64,000 nucleotides of DNA from the NCBI GenBank assembly GCA_945882315.1, contig CAMCWB010000010.1:18096-82095 (forward strand), given 5' to 3'. The notes beneath the pieces were generated by a model. That model saw nothing but the letters and a program-made list of their open reading frames with translations, ran no database searches and had not been told where the DNA came from. Both the position numbers and the translations under genes were made by a program. Positions 23,821-32,999 of this stretch are shown in pieces; the stretch's first letter is position 1, and every line of letters starts with the position of its first letter. The DNA comes from Bauldia litoralis. Its GTDB lineage: Bacteria; Pseudomonadota; Alphaproteobacteria; Rhizobiales; Kaistiaceae.

Positions 23821-24368
23821 TCGATTTGCCGCTCTTGCCGCGTCCGGTCGCTGCGGTGTCGATAACCGTCAATCCGCAGATACGGAAGATCGAGACGAGT
23901 CTGGCGGAGCGGGCGGCGATTGCCCTGACCCTCGATATCGTCGAAATCCCTGCCTTGACCGCGGTGCTTGAACTTTACCGGGGCGCTCGCGGCCGGATCC
24001 ATGTCGAAGGCCGCATCGTGGCCGACATCGTCCAGAGCTGCGTCGTCAGCCTGGAGCCGGTGCCGCAACATATCGACGAGCCGATCTCCAGGCTGTTCTT
24101 CGAAGGCGCGGCCGAGAGCGCCGACGAGCCGAAGCCGGGATCCGAGATCAGGGTCGACCTGACCGAGGAGGACCCGCCCGAGCATCTGACCGGTTCCACC
24201 CTCGACCTTGGCGGGATCGTGATGGAGCATCTGGTCCTGGCGATGGACCCCTATCCGCGGGCCCAAGGCGCCGAGCTGTCCGGCCCGGAGGAGGGGGATG
24301 CCACCGATTTGCCGGAATCGCCCTTCGCAATCCTCGCCAGATTGAAGGAAAAACCCCGCGGTAAATGA
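23817..24368 (+). CDS. DUF177 (YceD-like) protein
   Basis: This 183-residue protein overlaps the preceding stop by four bases. The DUF177 core is visible in GRIHVEGRIVADIVQSCVVSLEP and LFFEGAAES. YceD-type proteins are usually encoded before rpmF and are tied to 23S rRNA or fatty-acid gene clusters. Here rpmF is absent and plsX follows after 131 bases. The precise role is unknown. Confidence 0.87.
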   Translation: MIDLPLLPRPVAAVSITVNPQIRKIETSLAERAAIALTLDIVEIPALTAVLELYRGARGRIHVEGRIVADIVQSCVVSLEPVPQHIDEPISRLFFEGAAESADEPKPGSEIRVDLTEEDPPEHLTGSTLDLGGIVMEHLVLAMDPYPRAQGAELSGPEEGDATDLPESPFAILARLKEKPRGK

Positions 24369-24499
24369 TCTGCCTTTGCGCGAGTCAGGCCCTTTGTCTG
24401 CCTTCGCTAAGCCTGTATGGTTCGGTGTTTCGCCGACGCTCTCAGCGTGCCGGCCCGCGCCACTCAATTTGGTCACGATCTCCAATATCCAGGGTTTGA

Positions 24500-25570
24500 A
24501 TGGCGGCTACGATTACCACTGCGCTTGACGTGATGGGCGGGGACGAAGGTGCCGCGATTGTCATTCCCGGCGCGGAGATGGCGCTCGCCAAATGGAGCGA
24601 GCTTCGCTTTCGCCTCTATGGCGACGAGGCCATCGTCATGCCGCTTCTCGATCGCCATCCGCGGCTGAAGCAGGCCTCGATCTTCGAGCATTGCGACGTC
24701 TCCATCCGCATGGACGACAAGCCGAGCCAGGCGCTGCGCCATGGCCGCGGCCGCTCCAGCATGTGGCGCGCCATCGAGGCCGTCCGCGACGGCAACGCCG
24801 GTTTCGCGGTCTCGGCCGGCAATACCGGCGCGCTCATGGTCATGGCGAAATTTTGCCTGCGCACGGCGGGCGCGGTTGACCGGCCGGCGATTGCCGGCCT
24901 GTGGCCGACACTCAAGGACAACTGCGTCGTGCTCGATCTCGGCGCCACGGTCGGCGCCGACGCGCAGCTCCTCTTCGACTTTGCCGTGATGGGCGCGGCG
25001 ATGTTCCGGGCGCTGACCGGCAAGGCGCGGCCGAAGGTCGGCCTCCTCAATATCGGCGTCGAGGAAGTCAAAGGCCTTGAGCAGATCCGCGATGCCGGCC
25101 AGAAGCTACGCGACGCCAATCTCGCCAATCTCGATTATGTCGGCTTCGTCGAGGGCACCGACATCGGCAAGGGCGATGTCGACGTCATCGTCACCGAGGG
25201 CTTCACCGGCAATATCGCGCTGAAGACCGCCGAGGGCACGGCCCAGCAGATCGCCGGCTATCTCCGCGACGGGATGCGGCGAACGCTGATGGCGCGGATC
25301 GGCTACCTCCTGGCCCGCGACGCCTTCACCCGGCTCCGTAACAAGATGGATCCGAAGCGCGTCAATGGCGGCGTCTTCCTCGGCCTGAACGGCATCGTCA
25401 TCAAGAGCCACGGGCACACCGACCCGGAAGGCTTCGCCGCGGCGATCGGCGTCGGGCGCTCGATCGCCGCCGACGGCCTCGTCCACAAGATCAATCAGGA
25501 ACTTTCCTTGCTGCACAGCGCACGGATCGCTGCCAGCGAGGCTGAGGCCGCGGAAACGGGTGCAATGTGA
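24500..25570 (+). CDS. plsX: phosphate acyltransferase PlsX
   Basis: A 356-residue PlsX ([22 protein letters not shown]..., [28 protein letters not shown]). It converts acyl-ACP to acyl-phosphate for glycerol-3-phosphate acylation in membrane phospholipid synthesis. Its stop overlaps the fabH start, so the two are coupled. Confidence 0.97.
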   Translation: MAATITTALDVMGGDEGAAIVIPGAEMALAKWSELRFRLYGDEAIVMPLLDRHPRLKQASIFEHCDVSIRMDDKPSQALRHGRGRSSMWRAIEAVRDGNAGFAVSAGNTGALMVMAKFCLRTAGAVDRPAIAGLWPTLKDNCVVLDLGATVGADAQLLFDFAVMGAAMFRALTGKARPKVGLLNIGVEEVKGLEQIRDAGQKLRDANLANLDYVGFVEGTDIGKGDVDVIVTEGFTGNIALKTAEGTAQQIAGYLRDGMRRTLMARIGYLLARDAFTRLRNKMDPKRVNGGVFLGLNGIVIKSHGHTDPEGFAAAIGVGRSIAADGLVHKINQELSLLHSARIAASEAEAAETGAM

Positions 25571-26544
25571 GTTTGGTTCGTTCTGTCGTTCTTGGCGTCG
25601 GCGGCTATCTTCCCGAAAAAACTCTGACCAATGCCGAACTCTCGACCATGGTCGATACGTCGGACGAGTGGATCACGCAGCGGACCGGCATCAAGGAACG
25701 GCATATCGCCGCCAAGGGCGAACTGACGTCCGACCTGGCCACGGCGGCGGCGCGGGTGGCGCTTGCCAATGCCGGCGTGTCGATCGCCGAGATCGACCTG
25801 ATCATTCTTGCCACCGCGACGCCGGACAACACCTTTCCCGCATCCGCGGTGACCGTCCAGGAAAAGCTCGGCATGCGCCATGGCGCGGCTTTCGATATCC
25901 AGGCCGTCTGCTCGGGCTTCGTCTTTGCGCTTTCGCAGGCCGACGCCATGATCCGTAGCGGCCAGGTGAAGAAGGTCATCGTGATCGGCGCCGAGACCTT
26001 CTCGCGCATCGTCGACTGGACCGACCGCGGCACCTGCGTTCTCTTCGGCGACGGCGCCGGCGCCGTCGTTCTTTCCGGCGAGCCGCAGCCCGGAGATACC
26101 CACGACCGTGGCGTCCACGCTTCGCGGCTTCGCTCCGATGGCCACTACAAGGAAATGCTCTACGTCGATGGCGGCCCGTCCTCGACCGGCACCGTCGGCC
26201 ACCTCCGCATGGAAGGCCGCGAAGTCTTCAAGCATGCGGTGGGCATGATCACCGACGTCATCGAGGATGTCTTCGCGACGACCGGTTTCTCAGCCGCCGA
26301 CATCGACTGGTTCGTGCCGCATCAGGCGAATATGCGGATCATCGACGCCAGCGCCAAGAAGCTCGGCATCGAATCGGAGAAGGTGATCCGCACGGTCTCG
26401 CTGCACGGCAACACCTCGGCGGCCTCGATTCCCTTGGCGCTGTCGGTCGCGAGCGCCGATGGTCGCCTGAAGAAGGGTGATCTCGTCCTTCTGGAATCGA
26501 TGGGGGGCGGCTTCACCTGGGGCGCCATACTGCTGCGTTGGTGA
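25567..26544 (+). CDS. fabH: beta-ketoacyl-ACP synthase III
   Basis: The GTG at 25567 overlaps the plsX stop and gives 325 residues. The catalytic triad is complete: C115 in QAVCSGF, H252 in VPHQANM and N282 in HGNTSA. FabH condenses acetyl-CoA (or a branched starter) with malonyl-ACP to begin fatty acid synthesis. It is part of the plsX-fabH-ihfA-merR order typical of rhizobia. Confidence 0.97.
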   Translation: MSLVRSVVLGVGGYLPEKTLTNAELSTMVDTSDEWITQRTGIKERHIAAKGELTSDLATAAARVALANAGVSIAEIDLIILATATPDNTFPASAVTVQEKLGMRHGAAFDIQAVCSGFVFALSQADAMIRSGQVKKVIVIGAETFSRIVDWTDRGTCVLFGDGAGAVVLSGEPQPGDTHDRGVHASRLRSDGHYKEMLYVDGGPSSTGTVGHLRMEGREVFKHAVGMITDVIEDVFATTGFSAADIDWFVPHQANMRIIDASAKKLGIESEKVIRTVSLHGNTSAASIPLALSVASADGRLKKGDLVLLESMGGGFTWGAILLRW

Positions 26545-26596
26545 CCGCTTCGCGCCGATTCGCAACGCTAATCAGTTGATTCGCAAGGCTGGAAAA

Positions 26597-26612
26597 AATA
26601 CGCTATCGTATT
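26597..26612. promoter_or_regulatory. inverted repeat in the ihfA promoter region
   Basis: AATACG-CTAT-CGTATT is a perfect 6-bp inverted repeat 55 bases before ihfA. It overlaps a possible promoter (TTGATT, 17 bases, TACGCT). IHF genes are often autoregulated, but no protein can be assigned to this site. Confidence 0.3.
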
Positions 26613-26666
26613 GTTAGATTGGTGATAATTTGAAGTTCCGGCGCTATCGATCGAGGTTTTGAGGCC

Positions 26667-26984
26667 ATGGGCGGCAAGACGGTGACGCGGGCCGATCTGT
26701 GCGAGGCGGTCTACCAGAAGGTAGGTCTCTCACGTACAGAGTCGGCCGAATTGGTCGAGCTTGTTCTCGACGAAATTAGTGCTTCCATTATCAGGGGCGA
26801 ATCCGTCAAACTGTCGTCGTTCGGCTCGTTTGTCGTGCGCAGTAAGGGCGAACGCGTCGGCAGGAATCCGAAGACAGGCGAAGAGGTGCCGATCTCTCCG
26901 CGCAGGGTGATGATCTTCAAGCCGAGCAATGTGCTGAAGCAGCGAATCAATACCGCGCTCGAGAACGGGAGCGGCGGCGACTGA
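26667..26984 (+). CDS. ihfA: integration host factor subunit alpha
   Basis: A 105-residue member of the HU/IHF family. Its beta-arm reads [21 protein letters not shown], and [24 protein letters not shown] is the IHF-alpha type N-terminus. With IhfB (not in the window) it bends DNA. It lies between fabH and a MerR regulator, as in other rhizobia. Confidence 0.95.
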   Translation: MGGKTVTRADLCEAVYQKVGLSRTESAELVELVLDEISASIIRGESVKLSSFGSFVVRSKGERVGRNPKTGEEVPISPRRVMIFKPSNVLKQRINTALENGSGGD

Positions 26985-27021
26985 GACTGGGAATGGTGGG
27001 GCGGCTGTTCGTAGGTATCTC

Positions 27022-27633
27022 GTGTCGAAAGGTCCTGACGCATTTCGAACGATAAGCGAGGTTGCCGAGGATCTTGATCTTCCGCAGCACGTGCTCCGCT
27101 TTTGGGAAACCCGCTTTCCCCAGATCAAGCCGCTGAAGCGCGGCGGCGGCCGGCGCTATTACCGGCCTGACGATGTCGATCTGCTGCGCGGCATCCGGCA
27201 ACTCCTCTACGGCGAAGGCTATACGATCAAAGGCGTGCAGCGCATCCTGCGCGAGCAGGGCCATCGCTTCGTCATCTCTGCAGGTCGCGGCGAGATCAAC
27301 GGTGCCGAGATGGCAGCGCATCAGGCGGCGGCCGAACCGGAAGAACGGGGCGGTGCCGACGAAGCCGACGCCTTCGCCATGGGCGAGAGCTACGATCCCG
27401 ATATGGAGCCGGCCGATGAGGGACCTCTGCCGGTCCCCAGAGTCGATGTGAGAGTCGATTTGCCGATGCGGCCGTCGGAAGCGCCGCGCCGATTCGTCGA
27501 AAGACTCGTCGCCGGCGCCTCGCCGCCGACGCTCGGCAGCCAGGCCAATCTCGGCGACGACGATCTCCGCCGCCTCAAGGGCACGCTCGCCGACCTTCTC
27601 GAGTGCAAGCGGCTCCTCGATCAGGCGCGCTGA
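27022..27633 (+). CDS. MerR-family transcriptional regulator
   Basis: From GTG 27022 the protein has 203 residues. The N-terminal MerR helix-turn-helix is clear ([30 protein letters not shown], then [16 protein letters not shown]). The rest is acidic and poorly conserved, with no cysteines for metal binding. This MerR always follows ihfA in related genomes, but its target is unknown to me. Confidence 0.9.
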   Translation: MSKGPDAFRTISEVAEDLDLPQHVLRFWETRFPQIKPLKRGGGRRYYRPDDVDLLRGIRQLLYGEGYTIKGVQRILREQGHRFVISAGRGEINGAEMAAHQAAAEPEERGGADEADAFAMGESYDPDMEPADEGPLPVPRVDVRVDLPMRPSEAPRRFVERLVAGASPPTLGSQANLGDDDLRRLKGTLADLLECKRLLDQAR

Positions 27634-27868
27634 AGTCAATTTCTCCAGTCTGTTATGCGACGCAGCAGTACGCGCATCTCGACAACGATCCGTTCGCCGC
27701 GCCTCGATCGCCATCGGCGCGACCATCGTGACCACCATGGCGCCGGCTCGCGTGGCCTCGAACGGGCTGCCTAGATAAGCTTCCGCCACGAAACTCAGCC
27801 GCGTCGTCGACTACATTGTTAAACGGTGACTTGGTGGCTAGAGTTACTGCAGATAGTGGCTACGGGCG

Positions 27869-28390
27869 GTGATTATGATCAGGCTTTGGTGGCTCTCTAT
27901 TTCGGTTATTCTAGCCGCTGGCGGCGCTGTCGCTGAAACGCCCTCGCTTCTCCTCTTCCGGCAGGTGAATCCACCGGAGCTATTGGTTTACGATTCTGAC
28001 GACTGCGATGAAGAAAGCGCGGTGGAATGTACCTCCATCGCTCTGCAATGCGCCTCAATAGGCACCCTGAGCATTACGGTCTACGGTCTCTACCGCGAGG
28101 AAATTTCGAGCTGGGCTGCTGTCGGCGGAAAGCTCAAGGTCCAAGGTATTCCCGGTCTGAACACCCTCGACATCGACGAGCCTTCCGCGAGCGACGGGGA
28201 TGGAGCATGGAGCGTCAGTTTCCGCGCGAGCTATGAGAAGCCGGGCGTTCTCGACGACGAAGCCTTCGGTACCGCGTTAGCCTTTGATGCTATCTACGCG
28301 AAGGTCGCAGTAGCTCTCAATGAAGAGAACACGCAAATCTTGCGAGCGTTCCTGGCTGGCTGCGGCGACGGCCCTGCACGCACGGGCTAA
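27869..28390 (+). CDS. hypothetical secreted protein
   Basis: The 173-residue protein starts with a signal peptide (IRLWWLSISVILAAGGAVAE) and is acidic thereafter, with four or five cysteines (DDCDEESAVECTSIALQCASIG, and ALAGCGDG-like near the end). ATG 27875 is an alternative start. I do not recognise the family. Codon choice is less GC-rich than in the neighbouring core genes, and it lies in the tRNA-Pro accessory stretch, so lateral origin is possible. Confidence 0.55.
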   Translation: MIMIRLWWLSISVILAAGGAVAETPSLLLFRQVNPPELLVYDSDDCDEESAVECTSIALQCASIGTLSITVYGLYREEISSWAAVGGKLKVQGIPGLNTLDIDEPSASDGDGAWSVSFRASYEKPGVLDDEAFGTALAFDAIYAKVAVALNEENTQILRAFLAGCGDGPARTG

Positions 28391-28572
28391 GTGGATGAGG
28401 ACGAAAACCAGAAAAGTGTGCCTCGAAGCCGGTGACATTCGCCCCTTCGCCCGACACATCTCGATCTGGTGTGCCGATTGTCGCGACCAAAGGGGCGTGA
28501 TGAAATTCTCGATCCTGCATCTGTTTGCACGGGTCGGGGGGATCGACAGCTATTACGTACGAGGTAGGGACC

Positions 28573-28800
28573 TTGGTTGATCACAGATCCAGACCGACCG
28601 CGCGTGACGCGGCGGAAGCCATATTCAAGAAAGCCGCGACCCCTCCGGTCGAACGTCCGGCCAAGGCTCCGGCAATTCCTGGCGCCAAGGAAATGGTCAC
28701 GCTCCGCGTTGACCGGGAAGTCTTGGAGTTTTTCCAGGAGGACGGCGCCGGCTGGCAGGACCGCATGACCGCGGCACTCCGGACTGCCGCGGGAAAATAG
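28573..28800 (+). CDS. BrnA-like antitoxin (orphan)
   Basis: Start TTG 28573, with GAGG eight bases upstream, gives 75 residues; the frame opens further upstream at 28525 without a family-like N-terminus. The C-terminal half (MVTLRVDREVLEFFQEDGAG, then WQDRMTAALRTAAGK) fits the ribbon-helix-helix of the BrnA antitoxin family. No BrnT toxin is seen on either side, so this is an orphan antitoxin or a DNA-binding regulator. A related frame begins ITDPDRPR one base over, which leaves some doubt over the exact start. Confidence 0.55.
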   Translation: MVDHRSRPTARDAAEAIFKKAATPPVERPAKAPAIPGAKEMVTLRVDREVLEFFQEDGAGWQDRMTAALRTAAGK

Positions 28801-28947
28801 CCAAGACCGGACCTGTTCTTGGTCGCCGAGATGCCAAGCGTAGGGGCTGTGAGTCGAATTGGCGCGGCGACTTATGGAGACGCGGACGATGAAGCGAAGT
28901 GGCCGACCCATGCAGGCCGTCCATCTTGTCGATTCGTTTCGGGGATC

Positions 28948-29024
<77 letters not shown>

Positions 29025-29221
29025 ACCGGCGCGGACTATAGTCAGCACATGTTCCGACTGCAAACATATCCAGCCGGCTAAAAGACGATAGTCAGAGCTG
29101 AATTCGGCTCCGCGCCGGGAGCCGACCGGTCGACAAAATTGGCGGTTTCATGGCAACGCCGGAACTTGTTCGCCTGCCTGCGAATTGAGCGCTCACCCAC
29201 AACGACAACGGGAGAACGCAC

Positions 29222-29296
29222 ATGGGCCCTGGCATCCTTCTCTGGCTCCTTGGAATTCCGATTCCGATCATTATCCTTCTCGTCCTCCTTTTTTAG
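29222..29296 (+). CDS. 24-residue hydrophobic membrane peptide
   Basis: An ATG with a GGGAG site nine bases upstream encodes MGPGILLWLLGIPIPIIILL followed by VLLF and TAG. It is one predicted membrane helix with a Pro-rich kink and no charged residues. Similar short peptides (LGIPIPIIILL) occur in other Hyphomicrobiales as I recall them, without a known role. It ends nine bases before the next gene, suggesting translational coupling. The ribosome site and the lack of any frame problem support a real small gene. Confidence 0.6.
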   Translation: MGPGILLWLLGIPIPIIILLVLLF

Positions 29297-29305
29297 GGCA
29301 CCGCC

Positions 29306-30328
29306 ATGACCGATCGCACGACTGCTATCGGCGTCGAGATCGACGCCGCACCGCTTAGATCCGCGGTTTCCTGGGGTGCCGTCCTAGCCGGCGCCCTTGT
29401 CGCAATTGCCATCACACTAGCGCTCCTCATCCTCGGCAGCGGGTTGGGCCTCACGCTGGTTTCACCGTGGTGGGAAGCGAATGCCGACGCCACCACCATC
29501 GCCGTCTCGACAATCGTGTGGCTTGTCGTGATGCAATGGGCGTCGTCCGGCCTCGGTGGCTATCTGACCGGACGGCTTCGCACCCGCTGGTCGGCGAGTT
29601 CCGATGAGGTGTTCTTCCGCGATACTGCGCATGGGCTCCTGGTGTGGGCGCTCGCGACGGTCATCGTGGCGGGCATGGCGGGCCAAGGGCTGAAGGGCGT
29701 CATCGGCGCCGGCACCCAAGTGGCAGGGCAGGTGGCCAGTGGCGCTGCCATGGGTGCAGCGCAGGGGGCGGCGGGCTCGGTCGGAGATCCGACCAGCTAT
29801 TTCGTCGACTCGCTTTATCGGCCTGCCGCAACGACCGAAGGCCAGGCCTCTGCAAGCCCGGCACCGGCGACACCGCCGGCGGTTGGCAGCGCACCGGCCG
29901 CGCCGGCTCTCGGAACGCCGCCGGTAATGTCCTCGACGCCGGCGGCGCCGGTTGCTTCATCCTGGGCAAGCGGTGCCATTCCGGCGGCGAATGGTGATGT
30001 CCGCGGTGAGACGATGCGCATCATCGTCCGCGGCATGACCGGCGACACCTTCCCGGAGGCGGACCGGGCCTATCTCGTGCAGCGCGTCGCCGCCGAGACC
30101 GGCATGTCCCAGCAGGAGGCCGATGCCCGCGTCACCGAGGTCATGCAAGGCCTGACGCAGGCCAAGGCCGACGCCCAGGCGGCGGCGGAGAAGGCGCGGG
30201 AGGCCGCGGTGACGCTTGCCGTCATCGCTTTCGTCTCGCTCCTCGTCGGTGCCTTCATCGGTGCGGTCGCGGCGGCGCTCGGCGGCAGCCATCGCGATGA
30301 CCAGCCTGACGGCGTGGTCCTCCGCTAA
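29306..30328 (+). CDS. membrane protein of unknown function (often named PhnA-like)
   Basis: The 340-residue protein has N-terminal hydrophobic segments at residues about 20-45, 63-83, 105-125 and 130-150 (Gly/Ala-rich), then a Pro/Ala-rich central region (residues about 175-230) and a C-terminal helical part with a last membrane segment (VTLAVIAFVSLLVGAFIGAV). Residues 240-285 look like a SHOCT-independent helical domain (MSQQEADARVTEVMQGL). I know similar proteins as PhnA-like in rhizobia, a misleading name. It is coupled to the 24-residue peptide. Confidence 0.7.
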   Translation: MTDRTTAIGVEIDAAPLRSAVSWGAVLAGALVAIAITLALLILGSGLGLTLVSPWWEANADATTIAVSTIVWLVVMQWASSGLGGYLTGRLRTRWSASSDEVFFRDTAHGLLVWALATVIVAGMAGQGLKGVIGAGTQVAGQVASGAAMGAAQGAAGSVGDPTSYFVDSLYRPAATTEGQASASPAPATPPAVGSAPAAPALGTPPVMSSTPAAPVASSWASGAIPAANGDVRGETMRIIVRGMTGDTFPEADRAYLVQRVAAETGMSQQEADARVTEVMQGLTQAKADAQAAAEKAREAAVTLAVIAFVSLLVGAFIGAVAAALGGSHRDDQPDGVVLR

Positions 30329-30349
30329 AGCGGCGCAACAAGCTCAGGG

Positions 30350-30377
30350 GGCCGGCCGAGCAATCGGCCGGCCTTTT
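30350..30377 (+). terminator. rho-independent terminator
   Basis: GGCCGGCCGA and TCGGCCGGCC pair perfectly around a GCAA tetraloop and are followed by TTTT, 22 bases after the stop of the membrane protein gene. Confidence 0.9.
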
Positions 30378-30611
30378 CTTTTGAAAAAGTCAGAGCGGTG
30401 TCCGCCTATAAGTGTGCGGAGCTTCTCAAAAATGTGATGTCTTCCGCCGCACTTTGGGAAATGTCAGGCTGGTCCCGGCGACGAAAAGTGTTGTCGGAAA
30501 AGAAGGATAGGCGGCAAGCAGCCGCCGCCTCCGAGTGCCAGAAAATTTCTCCGTGAGGCTGCGGGGCGAAAAGAGGCGTGATAGCCTCGGCTTCGGTGGA
30601 GGCCAGTTTGC

Positions 30612-30827
30612 ATGAGCAATCGAACCGCCCTGCAGTCGGCGATAGAAGACCTCGTCGATGGTCTCGGGGCTGCGGGCAAAGTCATCGACTGGGGTGCGGC
30701 GCTGCAACTGTCGAGCCGATACCCGCAGAGCGGGATGACGCTCGACGATATCTGCCGGCAGATCGAACAGAGCGCCGTGAAGAGCCGCGCCACGCTTCTG
30801 AGCGGCATGAAGCCGCCAGGCCAATAA
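30612..30827 (+). CDS. small hypothetical protein
   Basis: A 71-residue helical protein (SNRTALQSAIEDLVDGLGAA...; GMTLDDICRQIEQSAVKS) starting at ATG 30612. It has no signal peptide or membrane segment. Its stop lies immediately beside the stop of the opposing GMC gene. I do not recognise it; coding status rests on amino acid composition and the plausible start. Confidence 0.45.
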   Translation: MSNRTALQSAIEDLVDGLGAAGKVIDWGAALQLSSRYPQSGMTLDDICRQIEQSAVKSRATLLSGMKPPGQ

Positions 30828-32438
30828 TCAGCCGCGCGCCGCGTCCTCAAGGATCATCGCCGCGCCCTTCTCGCCGATCATGATCGCGGGCGCATTGGTG
30901 TTGCCCGAAACGATCGTCGGCATGATCGAGGCATCGACGACGCGCAGCCGCTCGATGCCGCGAACCCGAAGCCGCTCGTCGACGACCGCCGCCTCGTCCG
31001 GGCCCATCCGGCAGGTGCCGACCGGATGGAAACTGATGCCGCCGCGGCGCGTCAGGAAATCCGCCATCTCGTCCGGGGTCGCGACAGAGGGCCCGGGGTC
31101 GTGCTCCTCGACGATATAGGCGCGCATCGGCTCGGTCCGCATCACCTTGCGAGCCTCCACCATGCCCGCGACGAGCCCGTCGAGATCGCCCCGAGCGCCG
31201 AGATAGTTCGGACGGATCTTCGGCGGCGCGAAGGCGTCGGCGCTGTCGATCATCACCTCGCCCCGGCTCTCGGGCCGGAGCAGCCGGACAATGATCGAAA
31301 TGCCGGGATAGGGGTGGAGTGGATCGCCGGCCTTGTCGGTGCTGAACAATGTGATGCCGAGCTGGATGTCTGGCGAGGCGACGGCCGGGTTCGACTTGAA
31401 GAAGCCCGCCGCCTGCGACGACCCCATCGTCAGGAAGCCCTTGCGCTGTATCGCGTAGCGAAGCCCCTCGCGGACCTTCCGCCAGGGGCTCGCGACCGCG
31501 TCGTTGAGCGTTGTGCGATCCTTCACGCGGTAGACCAGGCGGCCGTTGTAATGCTCCTGGAGATTGGCGCCCACCGCCGGCCGGTCGAGGATGACGTCGA
31601 TGCCGAGATCGCGAAGCAGCGGCGCCGGGCCGATGCCGGAGAGCTGCAGGAGCTGCGGCGAGTTGATCGCGCCGCCGGCAAGGATGACCTCGCGGCCGGC
31701 TGAGACGGCGCGCCGGGTACCGTCCTGCCAATACTCGACGCCGGTCGCCCGCAATCCGTCGAGGAGCAGCCGCGAGACATGCGCGCCGGTCCTGACCGTG
31801 AGGTTCGGACGCTTCTCCGCCGGGCGTAGGAAGGCGGTCGCAGCACTCGAACGGCGACCGTTCCGCAAGGTCATCTGCACATAGCCGAAGCCTTCCTGGC
31901 CGGCACCGTTGAAGTCTTGGTTAGCCGGATAACCGCAGGCGATGCCGGCCGCGATGAAGGCGTCGGCAAGCGGATGCGTCTCGGGCGGATCGGACACGGC
32001 GAGCTCGCCATCGGCGCCGTGAAACTCGTCGGCGCCGTGCTGCTGCTTCTCGCTCTTGCGGAAGAAGGGCAGAACGTCCTCGTAGCTCCAGCCGCTATTG
32101 CCGAGTTGGCGCCAATGGTCGAAGTCCTCCCTCTGGCCGCGGACATAGACGAGGCCGTTGATCGAGGAGGAGCCGCCGAGCACCTTGCCGCGCGGTTGGC
32201 GGATCGACCGGTTGCCCGATGCCGGATGCGGCTCGGAGGCATAGAGCCAGTTCACCCTCGGATCGCCGAAATGCCGTCCATAGCCGAGCGGGATGTGGAT
32301 CCAGGGATTGCTGTCGCGGCCGCCGGCTTCAAGCAGCAGGACGCGATAGCGCCCGTCCACCGTCAGCCGGTTGGCGAGCACGCAGCCGGCGCTGCCCGCG
32401 CCGATGATGACGAAGTCGAAAATATCGTTCTCTGGCAT
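30828..32438 (-). CDS. GMC-family oxidoreductase (choline dehydrogenase-like)
   Basis: ATG 32438 gives 536 residues (PENDIFDFVIIGAGSAGC...), the family's usual length. The FAD-binding GxGxxG motif is at residues 10-18; the catalytic His is H471 in ISFHPVGTCRMG, and NTNAPAIMIGEKG ends the FAD domain. These flavoproteins oxidise alcohols such as choline, glucose or polyethylene glycol; the substrate is not defined here and there is no betaine-aldehyde dehydrogenase beside it. It is divergent from the ABM-like gene, and further on lies an FMN hydroxy-acid oxidase. Confidence 0.93.
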   Translation of the reverse strand: MPENDIFDFVIIGAGSAGCVLANRLTVDGRYRVLLLEAGGRDSNPWIHIPLGYGRHFGDPRVNWLYASEPHPASGNRSIRQPRGKVLGGSSSINGLVYVRGQREDFDHWRQLGNSGWSYEDVLPFFRKSEKQQHGADEFHGADGELAVSDPPETHPLADAFIAAGIACGYPANQDFNGAGQEGFGYVQMTLRNGRRSSAATAFLRPAEKRPNLTVRTGAHVSRLLLDGLRATGVEYWQDGTRRAVSAGREVILAGGAINSPQLLQLSGIGPAPLLRDLGIDVILDRPAVGANLQEHYNGRLVYRVKDRTTLNDAVASPWRKVREGLRYAIQRKGFLTMGSSQAAGFFKSNPAVASPDIQLGITLFSTDKAGDPLHPYPGISIIVRLLRPESRGEVMIDSADAFAPPKIRPNYLGARGDLDGLVAGMVEARKVMRTEPMRAYIVEEHDPGPSVATPDEMADFLTRRGGISFHPVGTCRMGPDEAAVVDERLRVRGIERLRVVDASIMPTIVSGNTNAPAIMIGEKGAAMILEDAARG

Positions 32439-32546
32439 TGCGGCGTTTCCCGGCGGTCTCGTTTCTTGTCGTCGATTTTGTGTGTAGTTTGCGCGTGCCT
32501 GCCAGGGGATCAAGAATGAAGGGGCGGGCGTCTCGGGAGGAATTCG

Positions 32547-32846
32547 ATGTTCATTCGCATTGTCGACCATTGGGCCAAGCCCGGCCAGACCGAATATGGC
32601 CGCAATTTCATCGACGAGAACGGCGTGAAAATGGAGAAGTGGCCGGGCTTCGTCTATCGCTACCGGCTCGAGCCGACGGAGGGCCCGACGATCATCACGA
32701 CGCTGACCGCCTGGGACACCGAGGAGCACTACAAGGCGTACCGCGCCGCCCAGACGCCCTATTCGCAGGTGCCGACCTATCCGTTCGAGCGGACGGCGCA
32801 TAAGGAACTCGTCGTCCAGGCGAGCAGCACCGGCGCGCCCGCCTAG
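32547..32846 (+). CDS. ABM-like dimeric alpha/beta-barrel protein
   Basis: This 99-residue protein (MFIRIVDHWAKPGQTEYGRNF, then IITTLTAWDTEEHYKAYRAA) has the size and pattern of the antibiotic-biosynthesis monooxygenase / NIPSNAP ferredoxin-like fold. Members often handle aromatic compounds or haem, but many have no known role. It lies divergent from the GMC gene with a ribosome site GGGAGG at -9. Confidence 0.65.
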   Translation: MFIRIVDHWAKPGQTEYGRNFIDENGVKMEKWPGFVYRYRLEPTEGPTIITTLTAWDTEEHYKAYRAAQTPYSQVPTYPFERTAHKELVVQASSTGAPA

Positions 32847-32999
32847 CGTCGCATTTCCTGGTGGATGATGCCCGGTCGCGCCGCCCTGGCGCGACTATTC
32901 CGTTGAGAACACAAGCAAAAAAGCGATAGAAGAAGGCCCGCCTTCCGCTGGCGCATTCGTCTCCGCGCCGCCTCGCATCGCCGATCCGGAGTTCCTTTC

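Noticed and set aside
28564..28577. Shared GTAGGGACCTTGGT at 28564 and 49119, both near TTG starts
   Set aside because: A 14-base match is expected by chance in 64 kb of GC-rich DNA and the contexts are unrelated.
28320..28580. 86-codon frame between the secreted protein and the BrnA-like gene
   Set aside because: No ribosome site, no family-like features, and it overlaps both neighbours.
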